Of a DNA stretch of 64,000 nucleotides, positions 62,951-64,000 are shown piece by piece. Position 1 is the first letter of the stretch, and every line of letters starts with the position of its first letter. The translations under genes were made by a program, and so were the position numbers. Origin of the DNA: Negativibacillus massiliensis (GTDB lineage: Bacteria; Bacillota; Clostridia; Oscillospirales; Ruminococcaceae); the NCBI RefSeq assembly GCF_900148495.1, contig NZ_FTRU01000007.1:1-64000 (forward strand), given 5' to 3'. Under the pieces are notes generated by a model, which worked only from the letters and a program-made list of their open reading frames with translations, searched no databases and was not told the DNA's origin.

Positions 62951-62970
62951 TTCCCCAAGAAATCATTTTC
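62951..62970 (+). repeat. third rpsI-att-like sequence
   Basis: TTCCCCAAGAAATCATTTTC shares 17/20 positions with the attR copy at 57071, and similarity continues to the left (GTCAACC versus GTTAACC). GCAGAAAAC lies about 80 and 40 nt upstream of the two copies. It could be an old attachment site. Confidence 0.4.
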
Positions 62971-63066
62971 TGTTTTGCTTTTTTTACAATTTACAAAATT
63001 TCTTCTTGACGAGAGAATTGCTTTTAGATAAACTGAAAGTAATCCAAGATAAGGAGGAATTTTGTC

Positions 63067-63357
63067 ATGTATTGCAGAAATTGCGGACAACCAATCGATG
63101 ACAACGCAACGGTATGCCAGAACTGTGGGGCATATCAGAATAAAAATCCAAATGTGGAAGATAATGGCGGAATCGGCTGGGGACTTTTGGGATGCTGTAT
63201 CCCTGTTGCGGGACTGGTCCTGTTCCTGGTTTGGAAGGATACTAAGCCCAGAACAGCAAAGGCAGCTGGAATTGGTGCACTGGTGTCAGTGATTCTGGGT
63301 ATCCTGTATTATTTGCTTGTTTTTGTAGGAGCCCTCACCTTTGGTTTGTTGAGCTAG
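63067..63357 (+). CDS. zinc-ribbon membrane protein
   Basis: A 96-residue protein beginning with a zinc ribbon (MYCRNCGQPIDDNATVCQNC; Cys3, Cys6, Cys17, Cys20) followed by two transmembrane helices (about 39-55 and 66-92). Common in Firmicutes, function unknown. AAGGAGG precedes the ATG. TTGACG-17-TAAACT at about 63006-63034 is a probable promoter. Its stop lies 3 nt from the next ATG. Confidence 0.85.
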   Translation: MYCRNCGQPIDDNATVCQNCGAYQNKNPNVEDNGGIGWGLLGCCIPVAGLVLFLVWKDTKPRTAKAAGIGALVSVILGILYYLLVFVGALTFGLLS

Positions 63358-63360
63358 GTC

Positions 63361-63726
63361 ATGCAGGCTTGGCTGTATCGCTGGCTGCCGATTATTTTCG
63401 GCTGTCATTGCCGGAGCGACCGTTCGTTTTTCTATCGTGGGAAACAGTTTCCAATCTGCGCCCGATGTACCGGTGAACTGATAGGAATTTTGTGCGCACT
63501 TCCCTGTTTTGTGCTTTTCTCAGTGCCCGACTTGAAAACGTGCCTTTTCCTGATGCTGCCGCTGCTGCTGGACGGTTTTGCTCAGAAACTGACAAGCTAT
63601 CAAAGCGGAAATCTTCGCCGTTTGGTGACGGGGGTTCTGTTTGGTTATGCTTTGGTGGGTCTGGTGTCGATTACGACGATTTTTGCAGCGCAGGCAGGAT
63701 TTGAGTTTGGAAAAAATCTAAAATAA
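63361..63726 (+). CDS. DUF2085 membrane protein
   Basis: A 121-residue protein with the Cys/His-rich start FGCHCRSDRSFFYRGKQFPI followed by CARCTGELIG, typical of DUF2085, then three to four hydrophobic segments. The Cys residues may bind metal. Function unknown. Translation is probably coupled to the zinc-ribbon gene, since no strong ribosome site is visible and only 3 nt separate them. Confidence 0.87.
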   Translation: MQAWLYRWLPIIFGCHCRSDRSFFYRGKQFPICARCTGELIGILCALPCFVLFSVPDLKTCLFLMLPLLLDGFAQKLTSYQSGNLRRLVTGVLFGYALVGLVSITTIFAAQAGFEFGKNLK

Positions 63727-63750
63727 AAACGTCCCATTCGGGACGTTTTT
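63725..63750. terminator. bidirectional terminator
   Basis: AAAAACGTCCC-ATTC-GGGACGTTTTT, between the DUF2085 gene and the convergent partial gene. Confidence 0.93.
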
Positions 63751-63767
63751 ATTTTTATATCGATACT

Positions 63768-64000
63768 TTAAAGAAACAGAGAGTAAATGATTTTAGGATT
63801 TTCCAGCACCCTGTCAAAATCCAGCCGAAGCATCATGGTGACATGGCAGCAAAAATCGACCTGCTGTGAAATGGGCGAAATTCCCATCTCCTTGAGAAAC
63901 TGTGTAAATTCGGGATACAGCGGCAGCAGGCTGCTGATTTCGGTATAATAGTCCCAGTGGGGAGTATCAATGTGATGGTCGGAAACAGATAAAATCAGGT
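63768..64000 (-). CDS. C-terminal part of an unknown protein (cut by window end)
   Basis: The last 76 residues of a minus-strand gene whose start lies beyond the window. It reads LILSVSDHHIDTPHWDYYTE, later FTQFLKEMGISPISQQVDF, and ends NPKIIYSLFL. It is not recognised. A terminator follows its stop at 63768-63770. Confidence 0.7.
   Translation of the reverse strand, partial: LILSVSDHHIDTPHWDYYTEISSLLPLYPEFTQFLKEMGISPISQQVDFCCHVTMMLRLDFDRVLENPKIIYSLFL

Overview
The window is the replication-origin region of a low-to-mid GC, endospore-forming Firmicute of class Clostridia. It is probably a gut Oscillospiraceae/Ruminococcaceae-type anaerobe. The evidence is the rpmH-dnaA-dnaN-S4-recF-remB-gyrB-gyrA gene order, a SleB-type cortex hydrolase, both Spo0J-type and Noc-type ParB proteins, GGAGG ribosome sites and an intestinal-type serpin. 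The family-level placement is inference.

Layout. 1-560: 5' end of a leftward 16S rRNA gene with two tandem promoters. 560-11000: a small membrane protein, sleB, a pair of bacterial-PH membrane proteins (YdbS/YdbT type), tex, and a four-gene GldA/GldF/GldG-like ABC operon ending in a DUF4340 protein. 11100-11480: tRNA-Met and two tandem tRNA-Glu genes. 11500-25700 (leftward): acyl-ACP thioesterase, parB, parA, noc with a structured leader, rsmG, mnmG, mnmE, a GNAT gene, jag, yidC, yidD, rnpA, rpmH. A secreted serpin gene lies head-on among them. 25700-28370: bipartite oriC around dnaA, with DnaA boxes on both sides and a CTA-repeat (DnaA-trio-like) unwinding element before dnaN. 28375-37305 (rightward): dnaN, S4 protein, recF, remB-like gene, gyrB, two YcxB-like membrane proteins, gyrA. 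37390-44104: DUF1275 protein, LysR regulator and a short-chain dehydrogenase resembling clostridial 7-alpha-hydroxysteroid dehydrogenases; then murD with three small downstream genes; then rplM-rpsI.

44105-57085 is a 13-kb integrative mobilizable element inserted at the 3' end of rpsI. It carries a tyrosine integrase, a divergent XRE/excisionase-like switch, a primase-like DUF3987 protein, an oriT-like hairpin pair, a MobV-type relaxase, a TnpV-like protein and a DUF6809-like protein. Its cargo is a four-gene operon: XRE controller, nuclease-methylase fusion, two-TRD specificity subunit, and an unrecognised protein with a HEPN-type RNxxxH motif. The methylase/specificity junction contains a T-TTT-TTC slippery heptamer two codons before the methylase stop. 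I regard this operon as the most likely undescribed system here: a restriction-modification core paired with a putative RNase, reminiscent in layout of PrrC with EcoprrI.

57110-64000: a two-component system, a PDZ-less HtrA protease, a Cthe_2159-type lipoprotein, a small alarmone synthetase, a zinc-ribbon protein, a DUF2085 protein and one truncated gene. A third copy of the rpsI attachment-like sequence at 62951 suggests that 57.1-62.95 kb may be an older insertion at the same hotspot.

Genes flanking oriC run mostly with the replication forks (left arm minus, right arm plus). Three parS-like sites (14502, 17950, 34158) flank the origin, as expected for ParB-dependent segregation. No CRISPR array was seen.
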